Assembly (NCBI GenBank): GCA_964412785.1
Contig: CAYPQD010000009.1
Coordinates: forward strand, 8,301-72,300
DNA: 64,000 nt
Source: UBA5336 sp964412785
GTDB taxonomy: Bacteria; Pseudomonadota; Alphaproteobacteria; Caulobacterales; Hyphomonadaceae
Reading direction: 5' to 3'
The position numbers were made by a program, and so were the translations under genes. Of this stretch, positions 1 to 8,028 are shown one piece after another. How positions within the stretch are numbered: position 1 is the first letter of the stretch; each line of letters starts with the position of its first letter. The notes under the pieces were generated by a model, which worked only from the letters and a program-made list of their open reading frames with translations, made no database searches and was not told the origin of the DNA.

Positions 1-870
1 TCATGGGACAGCCTCACCACCGTGCTCGACTGGTTGCTGGACGCGAGCGCCGATCGCGCCGACATCCTGATGGCCCTTGGCGGCGGTGTCATCGGCGACC
101 TCGCGGGCCTCGCCGCAGCGCTGATGAAGCGTGGCATGGGGCTGGTGCAGGCGCCGACCACCCTGCTCGCCCAGGTCGACAGTTCCGTCGGCGGCAAGAC
201 GGCGATCAACACACGCCACGGCAAGAATTTGGTCGGCGCCTTCTACCAGCCGCGCCTTGTCATCGCCGACACCGTGGTGCTGCAGACCCTGCCGGAGCGC
301 GAGCGCCGCGCCGGCTATGCCGAGATCGTCAAGTATGGGCTGATTGATGCGCCGGACGTCTTTGACCGGCTGGAAGCGGCCGGGGCACAGGTCATGGCGC
401 TGGAGGCGGGGCCGCTCGCCCACGCCATCGCCGAGAGCTGCCGTGCCAAGTCGCGTATCGTCGCCGCCGACGAGCGCGAGGGCGGGCTGCGGGCCCTGCT
501 CAACCTTGGCCATACCTTTGCCCATGCCCTGGAAGCGGCGAACGGCTACCGGGCGAGCCTGCTGCATGGCGAGGCGGTCGGCTGCGGCCTCGCCCTGGCT
601 GCGCGCTATTCGGTCCGCCTTGGCCTGATGGGCGAGGGCGAGGCGCAGCGCGCCGAACGCGTGCTCGCCGCCGCAGGCCTTGCCACCCGGATCGGCGATC
701 TCGACGGCGGACCCTACACCCCGGCAGACCTCGCCCGCCTGATGGTGCAGGACAAGAAGGCCCGGGCCGGCCGCGTGCCGCTCATCCTGATGCGCGGGAT
801 CGGCCGCGCCTTCATCCATCCCGATGCGGACCTCGATGATGTCCGCAGCTTCCTAGCAAAAGACGCCTGA
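1..870 (+). CDS. aroB: 3-dehydroquinate synthase, 5' end missing
   Basis: This enzyme closes DAHP to 3-dehydroquinate, the second step of the shikimate pathway, in the cytoplasm, using NAD and a divalent metal. The reading frame is open from base 1 and has 289 codons; the family is about 360-380 residues, so roughly 80-90 N-terminal residues lie outside the window. Visible family motifs are the glycine-rich ALGGGVIGDLAG stretch, DSSVGGKTAIN, and the three metal-ligand regions: Glu in YAEIVKYGLI, His in NLGHTFAHALE and His in LLHGEAVG. The stop at 868-870 is followed after 24 nt by a CorC/HlyC gene, an arrangement common in alphaproteobacteria, where aroK-aroB often precede it. An internal ATG at 22 is unlikely to be the true start because homology continues upstream of it. 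Confidence 0.95.
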   Translation, partial: SWDSLTTVLDWLLDASADRADILMALGGGVIGDLAGLAAALMKRGMGLVQAPTTLLAQVDSSVGGKTAINTRHGKNLVGAFYQPRLVIADTVVLQTLPERERRAGYAEIVKYGLIDAPDVFDRLEAAGAQVMALEAGPLAHAIAESCRAKSRIVAADEREGGLRALLNLGHTFAHALEAANGYRASLLHGEAVGCGLALAARYSVRLGLMGEGEAQRAERVLAAAGLATRIGDLDGGPYTPADLARLMVQDKKARAGRVPLILMRGIGRAFIHPDADLDDVRSFLAKDA

Positions 871-894
871 AGTCGACGGCGCAAGCGGCCTCCC

Positions 895-2157
895 ATGATT
901 ATCGGTACCATCCTGTCCATCCTCGTCCTCCTGATGCTGTCGGGCTTCTTTTCCGGATCGGAGACCGCGCTCACCGCAGCCTCGCGCGCGCGCATGCACC
1001 TGCTGGAGAAGGAAGGCGACCCCCGCGCCAAGGCCGTCAACCACCTGCTGGAGAACAAGGAAAACCTGATCGGCGCGGTCCTGCTCGGCAACAATCTCGT
1101 CAACATCCTCGCCTCGGCCCTCGCCACGTCCCTGTTCATCAAAGCGTTCGGCCCGGGCGGGCTCGCGACGGCGGCGGCGACGGCGGTGATGACGGTGCTG
1201 GTGCTGGTGTTCTCCGAGGTCCTTCCGAAGACCTATGCGATCACTCGCCCGGACCGGATGGCGATGAGCGTTGCCCGCCCGATCGGCTGGCTGGTTGCTG
1301 CCGTGGGCTGGCTGGTTGTCGGCATCCAGGCGGTTGTCAGAACCACGCTGCGCACCTTTGGCGTGCGGGAAGCGAACGACATGGTCAGCCCCGATGAGGA
1401 GATCCGCAGCGTCCTTGACCTCCACCACGCCGAGGGAGCGGTTGACACCGCCCACCGCTCACGGCTCGTCGGCGCGCTCGATCTCGCTGGCATGACGGTG
1501 GAGGAGGTGATGATCCACCGCAAGAACATCAACATGCTGGACGCCGACCTGCCGCCGCGCGAGCTGGTGATGAAGGCGCTGGCGAGCCCGCACACCCGCA
1601 TCCCGCTCTACCGCGGCGACCAGGAGGAGATCATCGGCATCCTTCACGCCAAGGACCTGCTGAGGGCGGTGGCGCCAAAATCCAGCGACATTGATGCCCT
1701 GAACGTGGAGGAGATCATGCGCGAGCCCTGGTTCATCCCGGAGACCACGCCGGTGCAGGACCAACTCGACCAGTTCCTCGGCCGGCGCAGTCACTTTGCC
1801 CTCGTCGTTGACGAGTATGGCGGCCTGTCCGGTCTCGTCACCTTGGAGGATATCCTGGAGGAGATTGTCGGCGACATCCGCGACGAGCATGACGTGATTG
1901 TCGAGGGCGTGCGTCCGCAGCCGGACGGGGCGGTCAATGTCGATGGCTGGGTGACGATCCGCGACCTCAACCGGGCGACGGGATGGGACCTGCCGGATGA
2001 GGGCGCGGTGACGGTCGCCGGCCTGGTCATCCATGAGGCGCAGACCATCCCCGATCCCGGCCAGCGCTTCGTCTTCCACGGCCACCAGTTCGACATCCTG
2101 AGGCGTCAGCGCAACCAGATCACGGGGCTGAAGGTCCGGGTCTTGGTCGACGAGTAA
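895..2157 (+). CDS. HlyC/CorC (CNNM-type) membrane protein with CBS pair
   Basis: This is an inner-membrane protein of the CNNM/CorB-CorC class, thought to act in magnesium/cobalt efflux; older databases call it hemolysin-like. Its 420 residues fit the family. Residues about 1-190 form a DUF21 transmembrane block with a first helix rich in Ile/Leu (IGTILSILVLLMLSGFF) and the family motif SGSETALTAA. Residues about 200-320 are a CBS pair, with VVDEYGGLSGLVTLEDILEE in the second CBS repeat. Residues about 335-415 are the CorC_HlyC C-terminal domain. The ATG at 895 lies 24 nt after aroB, with no strong Shine-Dalgarno visible. The TAA stop overlaps the first base of a dispersed palindromic repeat. 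Substrate is inferred from the family only. Confidence 0.9.
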   Translation: MIIGTILSILVLLMLSGFFSGSETALTAASRARMHLLEKEGDPRAKAVNHLLENKENLIGAVLLGNNLVNILASALATSLFIKAFGPGGLATAAATAVMTVLVLVFSEVLPKTYAITRPDRMAMSVARPIGWLVAAVGWLVVGIQAVVRTTLRTFGVREANDMVSPDEEIRSVLDLHHAEGAVDTAHRSRLVGALDLAGMTVEEVMIHRKNINMLDADLPPRELVMKALASPHTRIPLYRGDQEEIIGILHAKDLLRAVAPKSSDIDALNVEEIMREPWFIPETTPVQDQLDQFLGRRSHFALVVDEYGGLSGLVTLEDILEEIVGDIRDEHDVIVEGVRPQPDGAVNVDGWVTIRDLNRATGWDLPDEGAVTVAGLVIHEAQTIPDPGQRFVFHGHQFDILRRQRNQITGLKVRVLVDE

Positions 2158-2272
2158 TACCAAGCCGCATGGACGCAAAACCGATCCTTGCAGCGCGAAG
2201 CCGAGCGCCACTGCGCGTCGGCGCCCCAGTCGCCGTAACCGCGGATGGGGCTTCATCCGCGGACATTGGTAT
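2157..2272. repeat. Dispersed palindromic element, copy 1
   Basis: This 116-bp element begins with ATACCAA (2157-2163) and ends with its inverted copy TTGGTAT (2266-2272). Inside are a degenerate form of a GGATCGG/CCGATCC hairpin, a CGGCG/CGCCG pair and a perfect CGCGGAT/ATCCGCG stem-loop. The same architecture recurs at 49738-49843 in the opposite orientation and in fragmented form at 42831-42909. The first base overlaps the stop codon of the CorC/HlyC gene. It could be a REP-like or MITE-like element, or act as a transcript 3' end. From 2273 to 2427, before the TonB receptor, I see nothing else clear. Confidence 0.8.
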
Positions 2273-2427
2273 GACGGGGAGCTGCGGCATCGCGGCAACA
2301 GGCCGGGACAATCCATGTGCAGTGCAACAGGTTTTACCGTCCAGACATCAAACTGTCGTCTGAGCGTCACGCCGGCGCGCTACCTCGACGGGTCAGCATT
2401 CCTCCCACTCTGCGCCGGAGACAGTTT

Positions 2428-4749
2428 ATGAAAGCCCCCCTGTTCGGCACGGCCTCGGCCGTCGCCCTTGTGACCCTGTTTGCCCCGACCGCCGCCGCCC
2501 AGGCCGAGGCGGAAGAGCAGCCGATCGTCCTCAACACCGTCACCGTGACGGTGCAGAAGCGCGAGGAGGCGCTGCGCGACGTGCCGCTGGCGATCTCCGC
2601 CCTCGACGCGGAAACCCTGGACGACCTCAACCTCGACGAGTTCGACCAGCTCGCCCGCTTCGTGCCGGGCTTCGAGGTGCAGGAGCAGAGCCCGAACAAT
2701 CCGGGCTTCGTGATCCGCGGCATCACCTCAGACAGCGGCGAGGCAAATATCGAGCCGCGGATCGCCGTGTTCCAGGACGGCGTCTCGATCTCGCGCTCGC
2801 GCGGCTCGATCGTGGAACTGTTCGACCTGGAGCGGGTCGAGGTCGCCAAGGGCCCGCAGCCGACCCTGTTCGGGCGCGGCGCGCTGATCGGCGGTGTCAA
2901 CGTGATCCAGGCCAAGGCTGACGATGAGTGGGCCGGACGGTTCACCGTCGGACAGGGCAATTTCGACGAAATCTATCTCGACGGCTTCCTGACCGGCCCG
3001 ATCATTGAAGACCTGCTTGCCTTCAGGGTCGCGGCCCGCATGCGCAAGCGCGATGGCTATGTGGAGAGCGTCAATCCTCAGGAAGAGGATTTCAACAGCC
3101 AGGACATGACTGCGCTGCGCGCCTCGCTGGCATTCACGCCGAGCGACGACCTGCGCTTCGACCTGATCTTCAACGTCCAGGACGACAGCCCGTCGGGCAC
3201 CAGCTTCAAGTCCGGCAGCTTTGTCCCGCGCCAAGGATATTCGACGCTGCCCTGGCAGCCGGCCAACCTCAACACCTTCGGCGACTTCCTCGATGGCAAG
3301 GATCTCGGGCTTGAGCGCGAGGTGCGCTCAACCACCCTGCTCGCCGACTGGACGATCAATGACACCCTGACGCTGACCTCGATCACCGGCGCGCGCAGCT
3401 TCGAGAGCGTTGAGGTGTTCGACCCGGACGGCTTTGGCCTGCCGCTGCTGATCTTCGCAGAGGACGCCGAGGGCGACCAGTTCAGCCAGGAGGTGCGCCT
3501 CAACTATGATGCCGGCGGCGCCTTCCGCGGCTTTGCCGGGGTCTCATATCTCAAGGAAGACGGCCGCCAGAACGTGCCGCTGACCTATGACGAGCGCGCC
3601 GTCCAGGCCCTGCTCGGCGGCCTGCTGGTGCCGCCGGACGCGCCGCCGGTGGACGCCCTGCCGGACTTCAACCTCGCCTTCTTCCTTGCGACCGGCCAGG
3701 TCCTGCCGCTCAAGCCGATCCACAATGAGTTCTACGCCAACACCGGCCAGACCGAGAGCCTGGACCTGTTCGCCGACGGCACGTTTGCCGTGTCGGACCG
3801 GCTGGAGCTGACCGCCGGCCTGCGCTGGACCGAGGACGAGAAGACCACCGGCATTGAGGTCGGCAACCTCAACGGGCCGAGCAATTTGACCTTTGGCGGC
3901 ATCTTCGTGACCGCCGCGACCCCGGCTGCGCCGACCGCGACCGGCGTCGGCCGCCTGACCGAGAGCGACACCTTTGACGGCGTCACCTGGCGTCTCGCCG
4001 CCAGGTACGAACTCAGCGACCAGTGGAACGTGTTCGCCAACCATGCCCGCGGCCGGCGCCCGGAGGTCATCACCGCCTCGACCACCAATGCGTCCGAGCG
4101 CTTCGGGACCCTGCCGGCAGAAGAGGTCGACAGCTATGAGATCGGCGCCAAGGGCCTGATCCTCGGCGGAGACCTCGCCCTCGACGCCTCGGTGTTCTAC
4201 TATGACTATACCAATTTCCAGACCTCGATCGTCGACGACAATGGCGTGATCGTGCCGCTCAATGCCGGCAATGCGACCAGCTATGGTATCGAGACCCAGG
4301 CCAACTGGCTCGTCTCCGACAAGCTCAGCGTCGTGGCCAGCTATGGCTACAACCGTGCCCGCTTCGAGGACGAGGTGAATGGCCAGCCGCAGCAATTCGG
4401 CGGCAACAAGCTGCGCCTGTCGCCGGACCACACCGCCTCCCTGTCGGGCCGGTTTCTCGTCGACACCGCGTTCGGTGAACTCAGGCTGGTGCCGAGCTAT
4501 ACCTGGCAGTCTGAGGTCTTCTTCGATAACACCGAGCGGGAACTGATCAGCGAGCGCGCCTATGGCCTGCTGAACCTCAACGCCGATCTTGATGTCGGCG
4601 ACGGATTCCTGCTGTCGACCTATGTCAGCAACGCGCTGGATGAGGAGTATATCATCGACGCGGGCAACACCGGCGACGCCTTCGGCATCCCGACCTTCAT
4701 CGCCGGCTCGCCGCGCTTCTACGGCTTCCGTGCCACGAAGGAATTCTAG
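2428..4749 (+). CDS. TonB-dependent outer-membrane receptor
   Basis: This is a ligand-gated outer-membrane channel for energy-dependent uptake; the substrate cannot be told from sequence. The start is set at ATG 2428, with GGAG at 2417-2420 and an immediate signal peptide (MKAPLFGTASAVALVTLFAPTAAAQ followed by acidic residues); an upstream in-frame ATG at 2317 would bury that signal. The mature protein has a plug domain, roughly residues 45-165, with the usual DVPLAISAL, FVIRGIT, FQDGV and LERVEVAKGPQ motifs. A 22-strand-type barrel follows and ends in Phe (TKEF), as outer-membrane proteins do. Length is 773 residues. The style resembles the siderophore/catecholate-like receptors abundant in Caulobacterales and sphingomonads. 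The gene stands alone, and the convergent MFS gene ends 31 nt downstream. Confidence 0.9.
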   Translation: MKAPLFGTASAVALVTLFAPTAAAQAEAEEQPIVLNTVTVTVQKREEALRDVPLAISALDAETLDDLNLDEFDQLARFVPGFEVQEQSPNNPGFVIRGITSDSGEANIEPRIAVFQDGVSISRSRGSIVELFDLERVEVAKGPQPTLFGRGALIGGVNVIQAKADDEWAGRFTVGQGNFDEIYLDGFLTGPIIEDLLAFRVAARMRKRDGYVESVNPQEEDFNSQDMTALRASLAFTPSDDLRFDLIFNVQDDSPSGTSFKSGSFVPRQGYSTLPWQPANLNTFGDFLDGKDLGLEREVRSTTLLADWTINDTLTLTSITGARSFESVEVFDPDGFGLPLLIFAEDAEGDQFSQEVRLNYDAGGAFRGFAGVSYLKEDGRQNVPLTYDERAVQALLGGLLVPPDAPPVDALPDFNLAFFLATGQVLPLKPIHNEFYANTGQTESLDLFADGTFAVSDRLELTAGLRWTEDEKTTGIEVGNLNGPSNLTFGGIFVTAATPAAPTATGVGRLTESDTFDGVTWRLAARYELSDQWNVFANHARGRRPEVITASTTNASERFGTLPAEEVDSYEIGAKGLILGGDLALDASVFYYDYTNFQTSIVDDNGVIVPLNAGNATSYGIETQANWLVSDKLSVVASYGYNRARFEDEVNGQPQQFGGNKLRLSPDHTASLSGRFLVDTAFGELRLVPSYTWQSEVFFDNTERELISERAYGLLNLNADLDVGDGFLLSTYVSNALDEEYIIDAGNTGDAFGIPTFIAGSPRFYGFRATKEF

Positions 4750-4779
4750 GGCGTCTTGCGGACCCTTGGGCGGACGCGA

Positions 4780-6006
4780 TCAGGCCGCCGGGGCGGGGTG
4801 GTCGCGGCCGGCGAGGCTCAGCGCGTACAGGAACAGGCCGGAGACGATCGCCGCAGCAATCACCAGCGGCAGCACCGGCGCGACCATGTAGGCGCCCGCT
4901 CCGAGCAGCGGGCCGATCACGAAGCCGGCCGGCGGGGCGGCGGCCAGGAGCGCGGCGGCCGCGCCCTGCTCGGGTCGGGCGACAGACAGGCTGCCCATTG
5001 CATTGACCGCCGGGATGATCAGCGCGCCGCCGGCACCGACCAGGGCGAAGCAGGCGCACAGCGCCCAGAAGGGCGCGGCCAGGGCGACGCCGACCAGTCC
5101 GGCACTGACAGCGGCAAGGCCGGGGATAAGCATCCGGCGCGGCGGCGGCTTCACACGTGCCACATAGCCGAACTGCACCACCACCAGCGCTACCGCCATG
5201 CTGGCGAAGGCGAGCCCGGCCCATTGCACCGCCTCGGCCCGCTCCAGCAGGTAGCGGTCCTTGACCAGCCAGGCGAGCGTCTGCTGGATGCCTCCGAGGG
5301 CCACGAAATAGCAGAACAGGAAAATCAGGAAGGGGCGCACGCGCGGGTCCATCAGGCGCAGCGGTGGCGGGCGCGCGGCGCCGCGCCCCTGTCCCGGGCT
5401 GCGCGGCAGGACAATCCCGATCACCAGCGCTGCGGCCCATGACACCACGACGCTCGCCCACAGGGGAGCCAGCGCGCCGAATGGCGCAAGCCCCGCCGCC
5501 AGCGCCGGGCCGAGGATGGAGCCAATATTCATCGCCGCGCCGAGCAGCCCCATGCCGGCGGCCCGGGTCTCCGCCGTCGTCGCCTCGGTCATCGCGGCAA
5601 AGGCTGAGGGTTGCAGGCCGGGTGACAGCAATCCGAAGGACAGGCGCGCCACAGCCAGCAGGAGAAACGCGGCGAGCCCGGTGACAAGGCCCGCCAGCGC
5701 CGCGTTGAGAGCGAGGATGAAGGCGGCGTTGGTCAGGCCCATGAAGCCGAGCGAGACCATCATGATCCGCTTGCGTCCGAACCGGTTCGCCAGCCGCCCC
5801 CAGAACGGGGTCAGGAGGGCGAACACCAGCGCGGAGAAGGTGAGGATACCGGCCACCTCGATCTCGGTGAGGCCGGCATCGCGCGCCAGCGGCGCGGCAA
5901 CAACGAAGCTGACCGTGAAGCCGACGCCCATCGACACCAGGCCAAGGGCGATGGCCCATTGCTGGAGCCGGGTCAGCGGGGCGAGCGGCGTCTCTGGGGT
6001 CATCAT
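4780..6006 (-). CDS. MFS transporter, probable drug/metabolite efflux type
   Basis: This 408-residue inner-membrane protein has about 12 hydrophobic segments in two halves, the normal size of a major facilitator. The loop between helices 2 and 3 carries the family signature as GRLANRFGRKRIM. The second helix group contains GLLSPGLQPSAFAAMTEA and an Arg-rich central loop near residues 205-220, which separates the halves. The start is one of two adjacent ATGs (6006 or 6003) after AGGT; much longer upstream extensions in frame lack hydrophobic or family-like content. The substrate is unknown. It converges on the TonB receptor, so the two are not an operon, although neighbouring receptor/MFS pairs sometimes serve related ligands. 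Confidence 0.85.
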   Translation of the reverse strand: MMTPETPLAPLTRLQQWAIALGLVSMGVGFTVSFVVAAPLARDAGLTEIEVAGILTFSALVFALLTPFWGRLANRFGRKRIMMVSLGFMGLTNAAFILALNAALAGLVTGLAAFLLLAVARLSFGLLSPGLQPSAFAAMTEATTAETRAAGMGLLGAAMNIGSILGPALAAGLAPFGALAPLWASVVVSWAAALVIGIVLPRSPGQGRGAARPPPLRLMDPRVRPFLIFLFCYFVALGGIQQTLAWLVKDRYLLERAEAVQWAGLAFASMAVALVVVQFGYVARVKPPPRRMLIPGLAAVSAGLVGVALAAPFWALCACFALVGAGGALIIPAVNAMGSLSVARPEQGAAAALLAAAPPAGFVIGPLLGAGAYMVAPVLPLVIAAAIVSGLFLYALSLAGRDHPAPAA

Positions 6007-6162
6007 TACCTGCCTGTCTTTCAGCCAAGGTATGGCGAAGCCGGGGGCCTGCCAATCGCGCCCGGTCCATGACGTTGCGGCAGGGCGTGCGGCGCGCCGC
6101 GGCCTTGCCGGCGGGCCCCGGGGCCGTCTAGAAGCTCGGAGACCTACAGAACGGAGCCTGCC

Positions 6163-6459
6163 TTGACAGCCCTCTACGCCTATCTGGTCTATCCGGTCCT
6201 GACCCTGCTGATCTTCATCCTGTTCGCCTATGTGGTGTTCAGCTGGCTGGTGGTCGGCGGGGTGGTGTCGATGCACAATCCGACGGCGCGGCAGATCTAC
6301 CAGATGCTGGCAAGCGTGATCGAGCCGCTGACCCGGCCGATCCAGCGCGTGGTGCCACCGCTCGGCCAGCTTGACCTGTCTGTGTTCATCCTCGGGCTGG
6401 CCCTGTTCTTCGCCCGGGATTGGCTGTTCCCTCGGCTGATGCTCGGCATGGCATTCTGA
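6163..6459 (+). CDS. YggT family membrane protein
   Basis: This is a 98-residue integral membrane protein with two hydrophobic segments: about residues 8-35, beginning VYPVLTLLIFILFAYVVFSW, and about 72-92. Between them is the YggT hallmark region YQMLASVIEPLTRPIQRVVPP. Members of this family have been linked to osmotic tolerance and, in some bacteria, to placement of division or photosystem components, but no biochemical role is certain. It starts at TTG 6163, chosen because ACGGAG sits 6 nt upstream and no ATG precedes the first helix. It is 22 nt before folD and probably cotranscribed with it. Confidence 0.88.
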   Translation: MTALYAYLVYPVLTLLIFILFAYVVFSWLVVGGVVSMHNPTARQIYQMLASVIEPLTRPIQRVVPPLGQLDLSVFILGLALFFARDWLFPRLMLGMAF

Positions 6460-6481
6460 GGCGGCAGGAGGGGTGAGGCCG

Positions 6482-7369
6482 ATGAGCGCAGCGGCAAGGA
6501 TCGACGGCAAGGCCATCGCGTCCGGCGTGCGCGAACGGGTCGCCGGCGCGGTGGCCGCCCTGCCGGGCCAGCCGACCCTGGCGGTGGTCCTGGTTGGCGA
6601 GGACCCGGCAAGCGAGGTCTATGTCCGCAACAAGGTGCGCCAGACCGAGGCGGCTGGCATGGCATCGCGCCACCACCGCCTGCCGGCGAGCGCCGGACAG
6701 GCCGAAGTCGAGGCGATGATTGAGGGCCTCAACGCCGACCCGCAGGTCGACGGCATCCTCCTGCAGCTGCCGCTTCCGGCCGGGCTGGATTCCGACACCG
6801 CGATCGAGCGGATCGACCCGGCGAAGGATGTTGACGGGCTCACCGAGGCAAGCGCCGGGCGGCTGCTCCTTGGCAAGCCGGGGCTGCGCCCGTGCACCCC
6901 TTCCGGCTGTGTCATCCTCGCGAAGTCGGTGACGGCGGACCTTTCCGGTGCGCATGTGGTGGTGATCGGGCGTTCCATCCTTGTCGGCAAGCCGGCGGCG
7001 CTGCTGTTGCTGGCCGAAAACGCGACGGTGACGATTGCCCATTCGCGGACGCAGGACCTGCCGGCGCTCTGCCGCAGCGCTGACATTCTCGTGCCGGCGG
7101 TCGGCCGGGCGGAGATGGTCAAGGGCGACTGGGTGAAGCCCGGCGCCACGGTGATCGATGTCGGCATCAACCGTGTCCCGGCACCGGACCGGGGTGCCGG
7201 GGCGACCCGGCTGGTCGGTGACTGCGACTTCGCCGCCTGCGCCGCAGTCGCCGGGGCGATCACGCCGGTGCCCGGCGGGGTCGGGCCGATGACAATCGCC
7301 TGCCTGCTGCGCAACACGGTGCTGGCGGCGTGCGCGCGGCGCGGCTGGGATGTGCCGGAGGGGCTGTGA
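6482..7369 (+). CDS. folD: Bifunctional methylene-THF dehydrogenase / methenyl-THF cyclohydrolase
   Basis: FolD interconverts 5,10-methylene-, 5,10-methenyl- and 10-formyl-tetrahydrofolate in the cytoplasm, feeding purine and formyl-Met synthesis with NADP(H). The 295-residue length matches the family. Motifs in order are YVRNK with the catalytic lysine, DGILLQLPLP, PAKDVDGL, PCTPSG, the nucleotide-binding VIGRSILVGKP and the C-terminal ITPVPGGVGPMT. One motif reads GDCDF where GDVDF is usual, a mild substitution. ATG 6482 is preferred because AGGAGGGG at 6466-6473 is well spaced; a GTG at 6473 would overlap that site. The stop codon overlaps the start of the next gene by 4 nt. Confidence 0.96.
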   Translation: MSAAARIDGKAIASGVRERVAGAVAALPGQPTLAVVLVGEDPASEVYVRNKVRQTEAAGMASRHHRLPASAGQAEVEAMIEGLNADPQVDGILLQLPLPAGLDSDTAIERIDPAKDVDGLTEASAGRLLLGKPGLRPCTPSGCVILAKSVTADLSGAHVVVIGRSILVGKPAALLLLAENATVTIAHSRTQDLPALCRSADILVPAVGRAEMVKGDWVKPGATVIDVGINRVPAPDRGAGATRLVGDCDFAACAAVAGAITPVPGGVGPMTIACLLRNTVLAACARRGWDVPEGL

Positions 7370-7650
7370 CCGCTTGGTTTCACCTGCGCCGCATTGACCG
7401 GGCCTTCGGGCCGATCCTGATCGCGCGGCCGGTCGCCTGGCAGGGCTGGACGGCGCTGGGCGCGACGGCCCTCCTGCTGGTGGCGCTCTCGTTCGGCTGC
7501 GGGCAGTCCCTCTATGAGCGTGACTATTCGGGCGCGGCGCTGTGGCTGGTGCCGGTGGTGCTGACCATGCGGGCAATGTCCTGGCTGACCCGGCAACGCG
7601 GCAGCTATGCCGACCCGCAGGCGGATCGGCTGGCCGCCGTGTTCGACTGA
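7366..7650 (+). CDS. Small membrane protein, unknown
   Basis: This is a 94-residue protein with two probable transmembrane stretches, about residues 23-42 (WTALGATALLLVALSFGCG) and 53-70 (LWLVPVVLTMRAMSWL). I do not recognise the family. The start is placed at GTG 7366, which overlaps the folD stop codon as GTGA, a sign of translational coupling. An ATG at 7330, inside folD, would add 12 residues without evident homology. The HNH gene begins 19 nt after its stop. No catalytic motif is visible, so no function is proposed beyond a membrane location. Confidence 0.65.
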   Translation: MTAWFHLRRIDRAFGPILIARPVAWQGWTALGATALLLVALSFGCGQSLYERDYSGAALWLVPVVLTMRAMSWLTRQRGSYADPQADRLAAVFD

Positions 7651-7669
7651 GGCGGGCCGGGCCGCGGTC

Positions 7670-7936
7670 ATGAGCCAGCCCTTCGAAGCCCCGCGCTCGG
7701 CGCTGTTCGAGGCGCTCTGGCAGGCTCAGGCCGGGTGCTGCGCGCTGTGCGGCGAGGCGATGCCGCGTCAGCGCTTCGAGCTTGCCCACGCGCGCCTGTG
7801 GACGCGCCTTCGCCCGACCGTCGACCACGTCCGCGCCCGGGCCCGTGGCGGCAGCGACGCTCCGGAGAACCTTCAGCTCGTCCATGCTGCCTGCAACCGG
7901 CTGAAGGGCCGCGGTCCTGCCCGCCCGGCACGGTGA
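7670..7936 (+). CDS. HNH endonuclease domain protein
   Basis: This 88-residue protein is almost entirely one HNH nuclease domain. A zinc-binding CCALCG knuckle near residues 24-29 is followed by the core: DHVRARARGGSD with the first His, then ENLQLVHAACNRLKG with Asn and the final His/Cys. Such free-standing HNH proteins are usually predicted DNA nucleases; some lie in restriction or phage loci, but nothing here suggests either. ATG 7670 is chosen because homology starts just after it; an upstream ATG at 7607 lies inside the preceding gene. It is the last gene of the yggT-folD string, with the next start 92 nt away. The biological target is unknown. Confidence 0.8.
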   Translation: MSQPFEAPRSALFEALWQAQAGCCALCGEAMPRQRFELAHARLWTRLRPTVDHVRARARGGSDAPENLQLVHAACNRLKGRGPARPAR

Positions 7937-8028
7937 AACCGCGGCGACGACAAATTCCGGGCGTAATCGTGCTGTTGCCTTGGATGGAAATATCGTAAGA
8001 CGTCTATCCAGTGACGAGGGAGCAGGCC

